From contig DASSMB010000029.1 of NCBI GenBank assembly GCA_035689095.1, positions 1 through 52,588 of the forward strand: a stretch of DNA of 52,588 nucleotides, in the 5' to 3' direction. The notes beneath the pieces are model-generated. The model made no database searches, had not been told where the DNA came from, and saw nothing but the letters and a program-made list of their open reading frames with translations. Source of the DNA: JACDDK01 sp035689095. Lineage in GTDB: Bacteria; Actinomycetota; Rubrobacteria; Rubrobacterales; Rubrobacteraceae. Both the position numbers and the translations under genes were made by a program. Shown here in pieces: positions 1 to 7,419 of the stretch (position 1 is its first letter; each line of letters starts with the position of its first letter).

Positions 1-297
1 AGCTACGATTCAGATCTCTCCAACGTGGAGCGGGTGACCGTCGAGGTCGCTAACCATGTTATGGAGGAGATAGAAGGCGGCGTCCCAGAGTTCGAGCCTT
101 CGGTCCGGTTCAACAACTTCGGTGACTTCAGCATTGACTTCAGCGTCAGCATGCAGACGCGGGAGGTCGTGGAGCAGTACCGGATCAAGCACGAGTTCAT
201 CAAGCGCCTCCACGAACGCTACTGGAAAGAAGGGATCGAGATACCGTCGCCTCCGGTTGCCGCTCTTCCGAGCAGCGGCAAGAGCCAAGAAGCGTAA
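1..297 (+). CDS. Mechanosensitive ion channel (MscS family), C-terminal fragment
   Basis: The reading frame is open from the first base and ends in TAA at 295-297, so the 5' part lies outside the window. The 98 visible residues match the C-terminal cytoplasmic domain of MscS-type channels: a GGVPEFEPSVRFNNFGD stretch, then a beta strand and the helix-strand ending VVEQYRIKHEFIKRLHERYW and GIEIPSPP. These channels sit in the inner membrane and open on membrane tension to release solutes during osmotic downshock. The pore helices are not visible, so the subfamily cannot be set. The family call rests on the conserved KHEFIKRLHERY...GIEIPxP ending and is firm. Confidence 0.88.
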   Translation, partial: SYDSDLSNVERVTVEVANHVMEEIEGGVPEFEPSVRFNNFGDFSIDFSVSMQTREVVEQYRIKHEFIKRLHERYWKEGIEIPSPPVAALPSSGKSQEA

Positions 298-419
298 CGT
301 AGACCCGGCTCAAGACTGCTGCCCGCAGATACGTGGCCGGTACCGCAGTCGGTCATGCGGCTGATGCCAGGCTGACGGCCAGGCTTCACCTTCCGCGGCC
401 GTGGGTTATTATCTTTCGC

Positions 420-1142
420 ATGAAGAATGTTGACTCTAAAGGAAGCGGGGCGGAGATAGGCTCGGCCCCGGATGAGGTCGCGGAGCGGTTGCGCGAGGCC
501 GTGGCCCAACCGCTCGATACCTGGCGCGAGGTCTACGAGAGCTTCTCTCCGGTGGACGTGGTTACGGGCGAGCGTATGCGGCGAATCCCGCCGCCATCCG
601 GCGGCGCGCGCCGGGCCGCGGTCCTCGTGCCCGTATTAATAGAGCCGGATGGCGCGCACATCGTCTACACCGTGAGAAGGGACCACCTCAACGACCATGC
701 CGGACAGATCTCCTTCCCCGGCGGCGGCATGGACGCCGGTGACGAGTCCCTCCTCGACACGGCGCTGCGCGAAGCGGAAGAAGAGATAGACCTGAGCCGG
801 GATCTGGTCGAGGTGGTCGGCGCCCTGGAAGAGATGTACATTCCACCGTCGAACTTCCACGTCAGCCCCTATGTTGGTCTGCTCCCCCCGGAGGCGGAGC
901 TGGTCCTCGCCCCGGACGAGGTCGAGGAGATCTTCACCGTCTCCCTCCGCTCGCTGATGGCCCCGGAGACGTTCCGCAGGGTCCTCTGGCGGCGCGACGG
1001 ACGGGAATACGAAGTACCCGTCTTCGCGGTCGAAACTCCCGAGCCGCGGCAAATATGGGGCGCCACCGCCGGCATGACGGCCGCTCTCCTCACCCGCCTC
1101 GGATGGCGCGAGTACCGTCACCAGACATCGTCAATACAGTAA
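420..1142 (+). CDS. Nudix hydrolase, CoA pyrophosphatase type
   Basis: The 240-residue protein carries a Nudix box at about residues 103-125 (G-x5-E-x7-REAEEE), preceded by GQISFPGG, the signature linked to the CoA-pyrophosphatase (NudL/PCD1, UPF0035) branch. Such enzymes cleave CoA and oxidised CoA to phosphopantetheine and 3',5'-ADP using Mg2+. The Gly that normally follows EExG in the box is Asp here (EEEID), a common tolerated change. The ATG at 420 lies just after TATCTTTCGC and has no clear Shine-Dalgarno; an in-frame ATG further upstream at 333 is possible but gives a non-conserved extension. The gene stands alone, with a weak hairpin at 1211-1231. Confidence 0.88.
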   Translation: MKNVDSKGSGAEIGSAPDEVAERLREAVAQPLDTWREVYESFSPVDVVTGERMRRIPPPSGGARRAAVLVPVLIEPDGAHIVYTVRRDHLNDHAGQISFPGGGMDAGDESLLDTALREAEEEIDLSRDLVEVVGALEEMYIPPSNFHVSPYVGLLPPEAELVLAPDEVEEIFTVSLRSLMAPETFRRVLWRRDGREYEVPVFAVETPEPRQIWGATAGMTAALLTRLGWREYRHQTSSIQ

Positions 1143-1225
1143 TACAGTAAGCAGTAAGGCCGTCCCCGAGTACCGGCACGCTCCGTCAGGTAGGGCGTGC
1201 CACAGCAAGCTCCCAGGAGAAGCTC

Positions 1226-1417
1226 CTAGGAATTACGAACAGTTCGAGCGGCGGGCTTCAGGACCGCGGGTATCTCCCTGACGTCCTTACTTTCAACTCG
1301 CGAGCCCGGTCCCAGGTACCGTGGCATTTCCACGGAGACCTCCGGCATGAACCTGCGCGGCATCCAGACTTTCGGTTCGTATTTCACGAAAAATCCACTT
1401 GCGCTCCCCTGCGCCAT
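1226..1417 (-). CDS. Possible small unknown protein, 63 aa
   Basis: A minus-strand frame runs from ATG (1417) to TAG (1226). Its composition looks protein-like, rich in Pro, Val and Arg (for example FMPEVSVEMPRYLGPGSRV), and it fills a gap with no other gene. It has no Shine-Dalgarno, its third-position GC is lower than in neighbouring genes, and I recognise no domain. Its start faces the palindrome at 1424-1451, so it would be divergent from the gene at 1471. It may equally be chance open frame. Confidence 0.22.
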   Translation of the reverse strand: MAQGSASGFFVKYEPKVWMPRRFMPEVSVEMPRYLGPGSRVESKDVREIPAVLKPAARTVRNS

Positions 1418-1423
1418 GTGCTA

Positions 1424-1451
1424 ACTTACGTTGTAAATATACAGTGTAAGT
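1424..1451. promoter_or_regulatory. Candidate operator: 28-bp imperfect palindrome
   Basis: The outer arms ACTTAC (1424-1429) and GTAAGT (1446-1451) are perfect inverted repeats. An inner pair TGTA (1432-1435) and TACA (1440-1443) is also symmetric about the same centre. The layout resembles operators of dimeric TetR-type repressors. It sits in AT-rich DNA directly upstream of the gene at 1471, where a -10 element would be expected. No regulator gene is adjacent. Confidence 0.5.
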
Positions 1452-1470
1452 AGATGGTGGGACGGTTTGC

Positions 1471-1971
1471 ATGTCGTTTCTGGGGTTGGTGGAGCGCGGG
1501 GCGCACGGCTCGGAGTTCCTGGTTACGGGGCTTCTGCTGGCGGGGGTGTTGTTCCTGGCGCTGACGACGGGGTGGTTCCTGGTGACGAAGCGGACGTTGC
1601 CGGTACGGGACCTCGAACCTGTCGAAATAGTCTGGTATTCGCGGGAGGCGGAAGCCGTGCTCCTGGAGGTGGCGCCGCTGTTCATGGCGCTTGACGAGCG
1701 GGAGCGGACGATAGAGGCGTACTTGAGGAGTGTGGATGCGTCGCGGGCGCGGGAGGTCCGGGAAGCGGTGCGGCTCACGGGGGTGCGCGAGCTTTGGAGT
1801 TCGTTCGCGCGGGCTTCGGCACTCGTGGAGGACGACCCCTTGCGGGGCGTGGATGAGTTGCGGCGGTTGCGTCCGATGCTTCGGGAGTGCGTCACGTCGC
1901 TGGACGGGTTGATGGACAGGCTGAAGTTGGAAGTGGCTGAAGAGAAAGGTGAGAAAAATGCAAGGTCCTAG
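1471..1971 (+). CDS. Unknown small membrane protein, 166 aa
   Basis: I do not recognise this protein. One clear membrane segment lies at about residues 17-38 (TGLLLAGVLFLALTTGWFLV), followed by a charged, mostly helical cytoplasmic part rich in Arg, Glu and Leu. The ATG at 1471 is preceded by GGTGGGA about ten bases upstream. Its last 14 bases overlap the DUF2339 gene, whose ribosome site lies inside this gene, so the two are almost certainly co-transcribed and translationally coupled. A partner role for the DUF2339 membrane protein is a reasonable inference, no more. Confidence 0.7.
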   Translation: MSFLGLVERGAHGSEFLVTGLLLAGVLFLALTTGWFLVTKRTLPVRDLEPVEIVWYSREAEAVLLEVAPLFMALDERERTIEAYLRSVDASRAREVREAVRLTGVRELWSSFARASALVEDDPLRGVDELRRLRPMLRECVTSLDGLMDRLKLEVAEEKGEKNARS

Positions 1972-3841
1972 AGATGCTGGCCTGATGGAGCGGCTCGCGG
2001 CCCTCGAAGCCGAGGTCGAGCGTCAGGGATGCGAGCTCCGCGGCGTCATGCGGCGGCTTGATCTTCTTGCCGGCAAGTACGCTCTCGCGGACGGACCTCC
2101 GCATGTCCCGGAGCGGACCGACGCGCAGGAGCGCGGCTTCTCTGACGTTACGAGGACGTTGAGAGAGAAGAAGTTCAGGTTACCGCTTGCTCTCGAACGC
2201 TTGCGGAGCGGAGAGTGGTGGTTGAACAGGGTCGGGATCGGGCTCTTACTGCTCGGGGCGGTGTTCCTGTTCAAGTTCTCGGTGGACCGGGACTGGATCA
2301 CCCCGCCCGTGCGCGTGGGGTTTGGGCTGGCGCTCGGGGCGCTGCTCGTGACGCTCGGCCTCCGCGTCTATGCCGGACGGAGATCTTTTAGCCAGGTGTT
2401 ACTCGGCGGTGGCGTCGGAGTCTTCTACATCACCGGCTACGCTGCCTTCGAGCTGTACGCTCTCGTCCCGTATCCAGCCGCCTTCTCGTTCATGGTGATG
2501 GTCACCTTGATGGCCTTCACGCTCGCATTGCGTCAGAACGGCGTGGCGCTTGCGCTCATCGGTGCGCTCGGCGGGTTCGGGACGCCGTTGCTACTCTACG
2601 ATTCCGGCGGGAGCGTGAGCGGGCTGGTGCTCTACATAACCCTGGTTCTGGCCGGCGCGTGCGCGATCTACCTGTACAGGGGCTGGCGTTCCCTGCTGAT
2701 GGCCGCTTTCGCCGGAGTATGGACGGTACTCTTGATCGGCTCGTGGAGCCTGCCGTATCCGCCTGATGCGGCTCTCTCTGACCGGCTCGCCCTTCAGGTC
2801 GGGGCAGCTCTCGCCTGGAGTATCCTGTGGGTCTCGGCGATGGGACGGGAGGTCTTGCGGGACCGGGCCGCTTCCCGCAGAGGTAGTGAGCACTCCAACG
2901 CTCCGGCGCACGCTATCTCGCACGCCATCTGTATCGCCGCGCCGCTCGCCGCTCTCGCCTACACGCGGGAAATCTGGGACCTGCAGGGAGACACGCTCGG
3001 TTGGATCTCGCTCGGCGCAGCCACTCTCTACGCTCTTGCTTCCACATTTATTCTTCGCATGAGCGGAGGTGGCTTGACGTACTACACTCAGGCGGCCGGG
3101 GCTCTCGTGCTGGCTACGCTATCGCTCGTCCTGCTCCTCGACGGAGACGCTCTTCTCGTCGCGTTGGCCGCCGAGGGAGCGGCGCTCCATTACGTCGCCC
3201 GGCGCCTCCCTGATCGTCTCCTCGCCGTCGGGGCGAATGCGCTCCTCGCTATAGCGCTGGCGTGTATATTCACCCGCCCTCTATGGGACTATCCGCTCTC
3301 GGGCCAAATCGCCGTTTTCAACACGCGCAGCCTGTCGGACCTGGCCGTCATCACGCTCGCCTTCGCCGCCACGTTCTCCGTGACGGCGTGGCGGGCGGCG
3401 ATCATCCTCCGGCTGGCCGCCCACGCCGCGCTTCTCGCGTGGTTCTGGCGGGAGCTGAGCGTGATCCCCGGCGGAGAGCCCTATGTCACCATAGCCTGGG
3501 GACTCTACGCCGCGGCGCTACTCGTCGCCGGTCTCCGCCTCGACAGCACCGCGCTGGCTCGAACGGGCATGGCGACACTGTTCCTCGTCGTCGGCAAGCT
3601 CTTCCTCTTCGACCTAGCCGGAGTGGAAGCTGTCTGGCGCATCCTGCTCTTCCTCGGGTTCGGCGGCCTCTTCCTCGGCCTTAGCTACTATCTCCACTCG
3701 CTCTGGCGTCCGAAAGCGCTGGACACCACCCAGAGCCCGCAGGTTACAACTCGTAACCCCGGAGGCCCCGGAGCAGAGATGAAGCTAGCGCAAGGTAAGC
3801 GAGATCCAACAACATACGGGGTTTTGAAGCGCAAGTTATAG
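1958..3841 (+). CDS. DUF2339 polytopic membrane protein
   Basis: The 627-residue protein starts with a short coiled-coil heptad region (LAALEAEVERQGCELRGVM) and then has a long run of hydrophobic helices through to the C-terminus, probably 16 or more. The segment EWWLNRVGIGLLLLGAVFLFK, followed by PPVRVGFG and SQVLLGGGVGVFYITGYAA, is typical of the DUF2339 family, large integral membrane proteins of unknown function. I prefer ATG 1958, since AAAGGTGAG lies 5 nt upstream, over the GTG at 1949. The gene overlaps the preceding small membrane protein. A DnaA-box palindrome begins 3 nt after its stop codon. Confidence 0.85.
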   Translation: MQGPRDAGLMERLAALEAEVERQGCELRGVMRRLDLLAGKYALADGPPHVPERTDAQERGFSDVTRTLREKKFRLPLALERLRSGEWWLNRVGIGLLLLGAVFLFKFSVDRDWITPPVRVGFGLALGALLVTLGLRVYAGRRSFSQVLLGGGVGVFYITGYAAFELYALVPYPAAFSFMVMVTLMAFTLALRQNGVALALIGALGGFGTPLLLYDSGGSVSGLVLYITLVLAGACAIYLYRGWRSLLMAAFAGVWTVLLIGSWSLPYPPDAALSDRLALQVGAALAWSILWVSAMGREVLRDRAASRRGSEHSNAPAHAISHAICIAAPLAALAYTREIWDLQGDTLGWISLGAATLYALASTFILRMSGGGLTYYTQAAGALVLATLSLVLLLDGDALLVALAAEGAALHYVARRLPDRLLAVGANALLAIALACIFTRPLWDYPLSGQIAVFNTRSLSDLAVITLAFAATFSVTAWRAAIILRLAAHAALLAWFWRELSVIPGGEPYVTIAWGLYAAALLVAGLRLDSTALARTGMATLFLVVGKLFLFDLAGVEAVWRILLFLGFGGLFLGLSYYLHSLWRPKALDTTQSPQVTTRNPGGPGAEMKLAQGKRDPTTYGVLKRKL

Positions 3842-3843
3842 AG

Positions 3844-3887
3844 TTATCCACAACATATTGTGGATAAGATCGGAAAATGGTGGATAA
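3844..3887. promoter_or_regulatory. Cluster of three DnaA-box-like 9-mers
   Basis: TTATCCACA (3844-3852) and its inverted copy TGTGGATAA (3859-3867) both match the consensus DnaA box exactly. A third site, GGTGGATAA (3879-3887), differs at one base. The first two form a perfect 10-bp inverted repeat around CATA. Exact boxes are rare by chance in DNA this GC-rich. No dnaA, dnaN, rpmH or gyr gene is near, so this looks like a secondary DnaA-binding site rather than the usual origin. Confidence 0.6.
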
Positions 3888-4156
3888 CTGCATCAGGTGT
3901 AACAAGGCTTTAACGGCGCCGGGTCTTCATTTACGCGGTTGGATATGGGAGCGTGTTGGAGTGGGACGGGTCGGGGGCGGAAGGGGTTGCTGGAAGCAGT
4001 TTCCGCGGAACATTACTACGTCTTCTTGGCGGCGAGCATCTGGGAAAATCGTTGGAGTGGCGCTTCCGGCGTTCGTAAGCGCGGTTACACTTGCTCGGCT
4101 GCGTGCGGGTCACCGGCGATTTTGGTCTGTGAGGCCGGTAGCCAGCGTATCCGTAG
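3888..4156. other. Non-coding stretch between DnaA boxes and the sufT-like promoter
   Basis: No convincing gene is seen on either strand; the open frames present have poor codon use and no ribosome sites. One stem-loop stands out at 3977-4006: outer arms GCGGAA and TTCCGC around an inner TGCT-GGA-AGCA hairpin. A small RNA or an extended DnaA-dependent control region are both possible. Confidence 0.35.
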
Positions 4157-4185
4157 TTGGACAAGAGCGTTGGTGCTCGTACAAT
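4157..4185 (+). promoter_or_regulatory. Sigma-70 type promoter of the sufT-like gene
   Basis: A -35 TTGGAC (4157-4162) is followed after exactly 17 bp by a -10 TACAAT (4180-4185). Transcription would begin near 4192, about 34 nt before the GTG at 4226. A nine-codon ORF (4200-4229) lies in that leader and its TGA overlaps the GTG start. Confidence 0.65.
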
Positions 4186-4225
4186 AGATGTGCTTAGAGA
4201 TGACTAGGATCCGAGAGGTGGAGCA

Positions 4226-4528
4226 GTGATAAGCGAGGAGCGCGTAAGGGACCAGTTGCGGAACGTGATAGACCCGGAGATCGGTATGGACCTGGTCGAG
4301 TTGGGTCTGATCTATGACGTGGGCGTCCATGATGAGGGGCGGCACGTGGACGTTACCTTCAGCCTGACCAGCCCGATGTGCCCGGTCGGGGACCTCATTC
4401 AGGAGCAGGTCGAGACCGAGACACTCTCTATCGAGGGCGTCGAGACCGTCAACGCCCAGCTCAGCTTCGACCCGATGTGGAACCCGGAGATGATGAGCCC
4501 GGCCGCCAAGCTGTTCTTCGGCCGCTAG
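4226..4528 (+). CDS. MIP18/DUF59 family Fe-S cluster assembly protein (SufT-like)
   Basis: This 100-residue single-domain protein has the family hallmarks: VIDPEIGMDLVELGLIYDV, then TFSLTSPMCPVGD with the conserved Cys52, and a C-terminal VNAQLSFDPMWNPEMMSP. SufT, PaaD and MIP18 proteins help mature or transfer iron-sulfur clusters in the cytoplasm. The GTG start has GAGAGGTGGAG upstream. A well-formed promoter precedes it at 4157-4185. No suf genes are adjacent, so its client proteins cannot be named from this context. A hairpin at 4548-4572 separates it from the HAD gene. Confidence 0.85.
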   Translation: MISEERVRDQLRNVIDPEIGMDLVELGLIYDVGVHDEGRHVDVTFSLTSPMCPVGDLIQEQVETETLSIEGVETVNAQLSFDPMWNPEMMSPAAKLFFGR

Positions 4529-4547
4529 ACGAGCAACTTTGGAGCGC

Positions 4548-4572
4548 GGCGCCGGGGGAGATCTCCGGCGCC
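4548..4572 (+). terminator. Hairpin between sufT-like and HAD genes (possible attenuator)
   Basis: Perfect 8-bp arms GGCGCCGG (4548-4555) and CCGGCGCC (4565-4572) enclose a 9-nt loop and are followed by CTTTCTCC. The T run is short, so it may only partly terminate, or it may stabilise the upstream message. It ends 18 nt before the next gene's GTG. Confidence 0.4.
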
Positions 4573-4590
4573 CTTTCTCCTGAGCAGTTC

Positions 4591-5340
4591 GTGAACATCA
4601 AGGGCCTTCTCACTGACCTCGACGGCACCCTATTCGTGGGGGAGGATCCCGTACCGGGGGCGCGCGAGGCCGTCGAGGAGATCAAGAGCGCGGGCATCCA
4701 CCTTCGTTACGTCACCAACACCACCCGCCGTCCCCGCCGAGCCGTGGCAGAGCAGTTACGCGCGCTCGGCTTCGAGGTTGAAGACCGGGAGATCTTCACT
4801 CCCGCCCGAGCCGCTGCCGGACTTATCGGCGGCAAGAGCTGCCTCGCCCTCGTGGACGAATCTTTACACGAGGATCTCGAAGGTGTCTCGCTGACCGGAG
4901 AGCACCCGGAATACGTCCTGATCGGGGACCTCGGCAAGGGATTCACTTACGAGCGGCTCGACGCGGCGTTCCGGCGCCTGATGGACGGGGCGGAACTGGT
5001 GGCATTGCAAAAGAACCGCTACTGGCAGACCTCCGACGGGCTCTCCCTAGACGCCGGGCCGTTCGTCGCCGCGCTGGAGTACGCGAGCGGCAAGACCGCA
5101 ACGGTTGTTGGCAAGCCCGAGCGCGGCTTCTTCGCGCTCGCGCTGCGGGAGATGGGGCTGGAAGCGAGTGAGGCGGCGATGATCGGAGACGACGCCGAGG
5201 CCGACGTGGCGGGAGCGAGGCGTGCCGGATTGACGGGCATCCAGGTACGTACCGGAAAATGGCGTCCTGGTACTGAAGAGAGTGGGGCGGACCTGACCCT
5301 CGACAGCTTCGCGGACCTGCCGCGCGCTCTCGGCCTGTGA
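4591..5340 (+). CDS. HAD-superfamily (class IIA) phosphatase
   Basis: The 249-residue protein has all HAD motifs: motif I DLDGT (nucleophile Asp9, acid Asp11), motif II VTNTTRRP, and the C-terminal VGKPERGFF with MIGDDAEADVAGARRAG. This arrangement matches the class IIA group that includes HDHD2, LHPP and NagD-like enzymes. The substrate cannot be read from the sequence; a small phosphate ester or phospho-amino acid is typical. GTG 4591 is the only usable start after the sufT-like stop in this frame, and it has no clear Shine-Dalgarno, so coupling to the upstream gene is possible. The next gene follows after about 80 bp. Confidence 0.85.
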   Translation: MNIKGLLTDLDGTLFVGEDPVPGAREAVEEIKSAGIHLRYVTNTTRRPRRAVAEQLRALGFEVEDREIFTPARAAAGLIGGKSCLALVDESLHEDLEGVSLTGEHPEYVLIGDLGKGFTYERLDAAFRRLMDGAELVALQKNRYWQTSDGLSLDAGPFVAALEYASGKTATVVGKPERGFFALALREMGLEASEAAMIGDDAEADVAGARRAGLTGIQVRTGKWRPGTEESGADLTLDSFADLPRALGL

Positions 5341-5421
5341 GAGAATCCGGGCGCGCATCCTTCAGGTGTGATGCGTGTGCTCCGCGAAAGGTTCGCCGCT
5401 CTCCTACGGAAGGATCTCTAT

Positions 5422-5823
5422 ATGAAGGTCACGGACATACCGGTCCGCACGGAAGACCGCTACCAGCTCGTCTCCATAACCGGCGAGGTGCGCCGGGCTG
5501 TGGAAGAGGCGGGCGTCGAGGAGGGGCTGTGCGTTATCTCCTCGACCCACACCACCGCTGCCATAACGGTCAACGAGGACTACGACCGCGACGTGCCGCG
5601 GGACCTCGCCGCTGCGTGCCGGGCGTTTCTGAACACGTTGGACGTGAGGTTTGACCACGCCGAGGGGAACAGCGACTCGCACCTGTTGACGAGCCTCTTC
5701 GGGCAGTCGCAGACCTTACTGGTTAGGGAAGGGGAGTTGGACCTCGGCCGCTGGCAGGGCGTCTTTCTCGCCGAGTTCGACGGCCCGCGCAGCCGCACCG
5801 TGAGAGTAGCCGTAACCGGGTAG
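5422..5823 (+). CDS. yjbQ: YjbQ family (UPF0047) protein
   Basis: At 133 residues this matches the usual length of YjbQ proteins. Conserved segments are SSTHTTAAITVNEDYDRDV, HAEGNSDSHLLTSLFG and LGRWQGVFLAEFDGPRSR; the conserved His and acidic residues fit a metal or active site. YjbQ has weak thiamine-phosphate synthase activity in vitro, but its normal role is not settled. I choose ATG 5422 because AAGGA lies 8 nt upstream; an in-frame ATG at 5368 would add a non-conserved extension. A 16-residue ORF starting with GTG at 5375 ends in ATGA over this start. Confidence 0.85.
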   Translation: MKVTDIPVRTEDRYQLVSITGEVRRAVEEAGVEEGLCVISSTHTTAAITVNEDYDRDVPRDLAAACRAFLNTLDVRFDHAEGNSDSHLLTSLFGQSQTLLVREGELDLGRWQGVFLAEFDGPRSRTVRVAVTG

Positions 5824-5932
5824 AGTTGTTACGGCACCATCTGTTTGCTAGCTTGTTACATCCGGTAAGATATAGGGAGAATCGCGTGGTGATTGGCAGG
5901 TGTCCGAGCGCTACAAGTCCTGGGAGGTCGAT

Positions 5933-7336
5933 ATGAACGGATGGGTAAAGAGCGGACTCGCGCTAGGCGGCATCGCTGTAGGTCTCGGAGCGATCAGGCG
6001 GGGTCTGAACCCGAGGCCCCGCTACGCGCCGTGGGAGAAGCCGCGCTACGAGGATTTCGAGAAGAAGATCCTGATCGTCGGCGGAGGTTTCGGAGGTTAC
6101 ACGGCGGCCACCAAGATCTGCCAGGCCACTCGCAAGCGGGAGGACGTGGGCGTTCTTGTTATCGCGCGCGACAACTTCTTTACCTTCTGGCCGATGGTGC
6201 CGGGTATCGTTAGCAGCGACATAGACACGCGCAACGTGGCGCAGCCACTGCGGCGAGCCCTGATCATGGCCGGCTCCAGCTTCCGCCGCGCTGAGGTCAC
6301 GGGCGTGGACTACGACCGCAAGGTGGTCATCGCCAACGACGGGATAGAGTTCCCGTATGACCAGCTCATTATCTCCGTCGGCGGCCAGCCAAACTTCTTC
6401 GGAATCCCCGGCGTCGAGGAGCACAGCCTCACCATGAAGAGCGTCGAGGACGCCGAGCGTATCCGCAACCGGGTCATCGAGCGTTTCGAGGAAGTCTCTC
6501 TGATCCGCGGCGAGGTCCCGGAGTCCAAGCTGACCTTCGTCGTGATCGGCGGCGGCGCGACCGGGACAGAGGTAGCCTCGGAGATCCACACGCTCGTCCA
6601 CGAGGCGCTCGCCCCCGATTACCCGAACATAGACCCGAGTCGCGTCCGAATATTCTTGCTCGAAGGTCTGCCTCAGATCCTGCCCGAGCTGGATCCCGCT
6701 CTGCAGCGTGCGGCCCGCGCCCGGCTGCACTCCGAGCGGATAGACGTTAGGGTCAACACATTCGCCGAAGAGGTCACGGCAAACAGTGTCAGGCTCAAGG
6801 GTGGAGAAGAGATCGAGAGTGAGAATGTTATCTGGACTGCGGGCGCCCGCCCGAACGTGGCGATTCAGAACCTCGATCTCCCGATAAACGAGAGGACCGG
6901 CATCAAGGTGGACAAGTACCTCCGGGTGGAGGGGAGGCCGGGGATCTGGTCTATCGGAGACTGCGCCTCCATCCCGGATATCCGCCAGGAGAACGGCAAG
7001 GTCGTTCCGCCTACGGCGCAGGCCGCGATCCAGGAGGGCTACACAGTGGCCAAGAACGTGATCAAGGCGCTCGACGGCGAGACGGACTTCGAGGAGTTCG
7101 AGTACCGCCCGCTGGGCCAGCTCGTCGAGCTTGGCAGCGACTTCGCCGTGAACGAGGTTATGGGCGTGCGCTTCTCCGGTCTGGCGGCGGCCCTGTTCTG
7201 GCGGATGACGTACCTGGTGCGGCTGAACAGTCCCCAGAGCAAGCTCCGGGTCTTCGCGGACTGGGTGATCGGGTACATGCTGCGCCCCGCCGTGACCCAG
7301 ATACGGGGCTCCAGGGAAGAGACCCATCGCCCTTGA
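5933..7336 (+). CDS. ndh: Type II NADH dehydrogenase (NAD(P)/FAD-dependent oxidoreductase)
   Basis: The 467-residue flavoprotein has two dinucleotide-binding motifs: an N-terminal FAD site ILIVGGGFGGYTAA (GGGFGG near residue 50) and a central NADH site FVVIGGGATGTEVASEI (near residue 205). The FAD-ribityl motif WSIGDCASIP and PPTAQAAIQEG follow. This order is that of NDH-2, which passes electrons from NADH to quinone without pumping protons. A short hydrophobic N-terminus (SGLALGGIAVGLGAI) and an amphipathic C-terminus would hold it on the membrane. ATG 5933 has GGGAGGT at good spacing; the GTG at 5900 is a weaker choice. A 16-residue ORF (5886-5936) ends in ATGA over this start. Confidence 0.87.
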   Translation: MNGWVKSGLALGGIAVGLGAIRRGLNPRPRYAPWEKPRYEDFEKKILIVGGGFGGYTAATKICQATRKREDVGVLVIARDNFFTFWPMVPGIVSSDIDTRNVAQPLRRALIMAGSSFRRAEVTGVDYDRKVVIANDGIEFPYDQLIISVGGQPNFFGIPGVEEHSLTMKSVEDAERIRNRVIERFEEVSLIRGEVPESKLTFVVIGGGATGTEVASEIHTLVHEALAPDYPNIDPSRVRIFLLEGLPQILPELDPALQRAARARLHSERIDVRVNTFAEEVTANSVRLKGGEEIESENVIWTAGARPNVAIQNLDLPINERTGIKVDKYLRVEGRPGIWSIGDCASIPDIRQENGKVVPPTAQAAIQEGYTVAKNVIKALDGETDFEEFEYRPLGQLVELGSDFAVNEVMGVRFSGLAAALFWRMTYLVRLNSPQSKLRVFADWVIGYMLRPAVTQIRGSREETHRP

Positions 7337-7419
7337 GGGGCGGAGAAAAAGATGCTACGTTAGCCGCGTCCAGCGGCAAGCAAGCGCGGCAAGCGAGCAA
7401 TGGGAGCTACTGAGCAAGG

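Larger units (their letters stand above)
1143..1470. other. Intergenic region (328 bp) after the Nudix gene
   Basis: An imperfect hairpin at 1211-1231 (TCCCAGGAG-AAG-CTCCTAGGA, 8 of 9 pairs) could end Nudix transcription, although no T run follows. The right end is AT-rich and holds a 28-bp imperfect palindrome (1424-1451) just before the next gene. A possible 63-codon minus-strand frame fills the middle. No tRNA-like element was seen. Confidence 0.6.

Noticed and set aside
3844..3867. Intrinsic terminator of the DUF2339 gene
   Set aside because: The 10-bp stem is AT-rich with no T run; the exact match to the DnaA consensus explains it better.
3844..3887. Origin of replication (oriC)
   Set aside because: Three DnaA boxes alone, without dnaA/dnaN neighbours, an AT-rich unwinding element or a gene-strand switch, do not make an origin; recorded only as a DnaA-box cluster.
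3877..4197. 106-codon plus-strand frame in the DnaA-box spacer
   Set aside because: It overlaps the promoter of the sufT-like gene, has Trp/Gly/Arg-rich random composition and no ribosome site.
5963..7327. Long minus-strand open frame (454 codons) opposite ndh
   Set aside because: It is the reverse frame of a GC-rich gene with clear NDH-2 motifs; its composition is His/Asp/Arg-rich with no domain.
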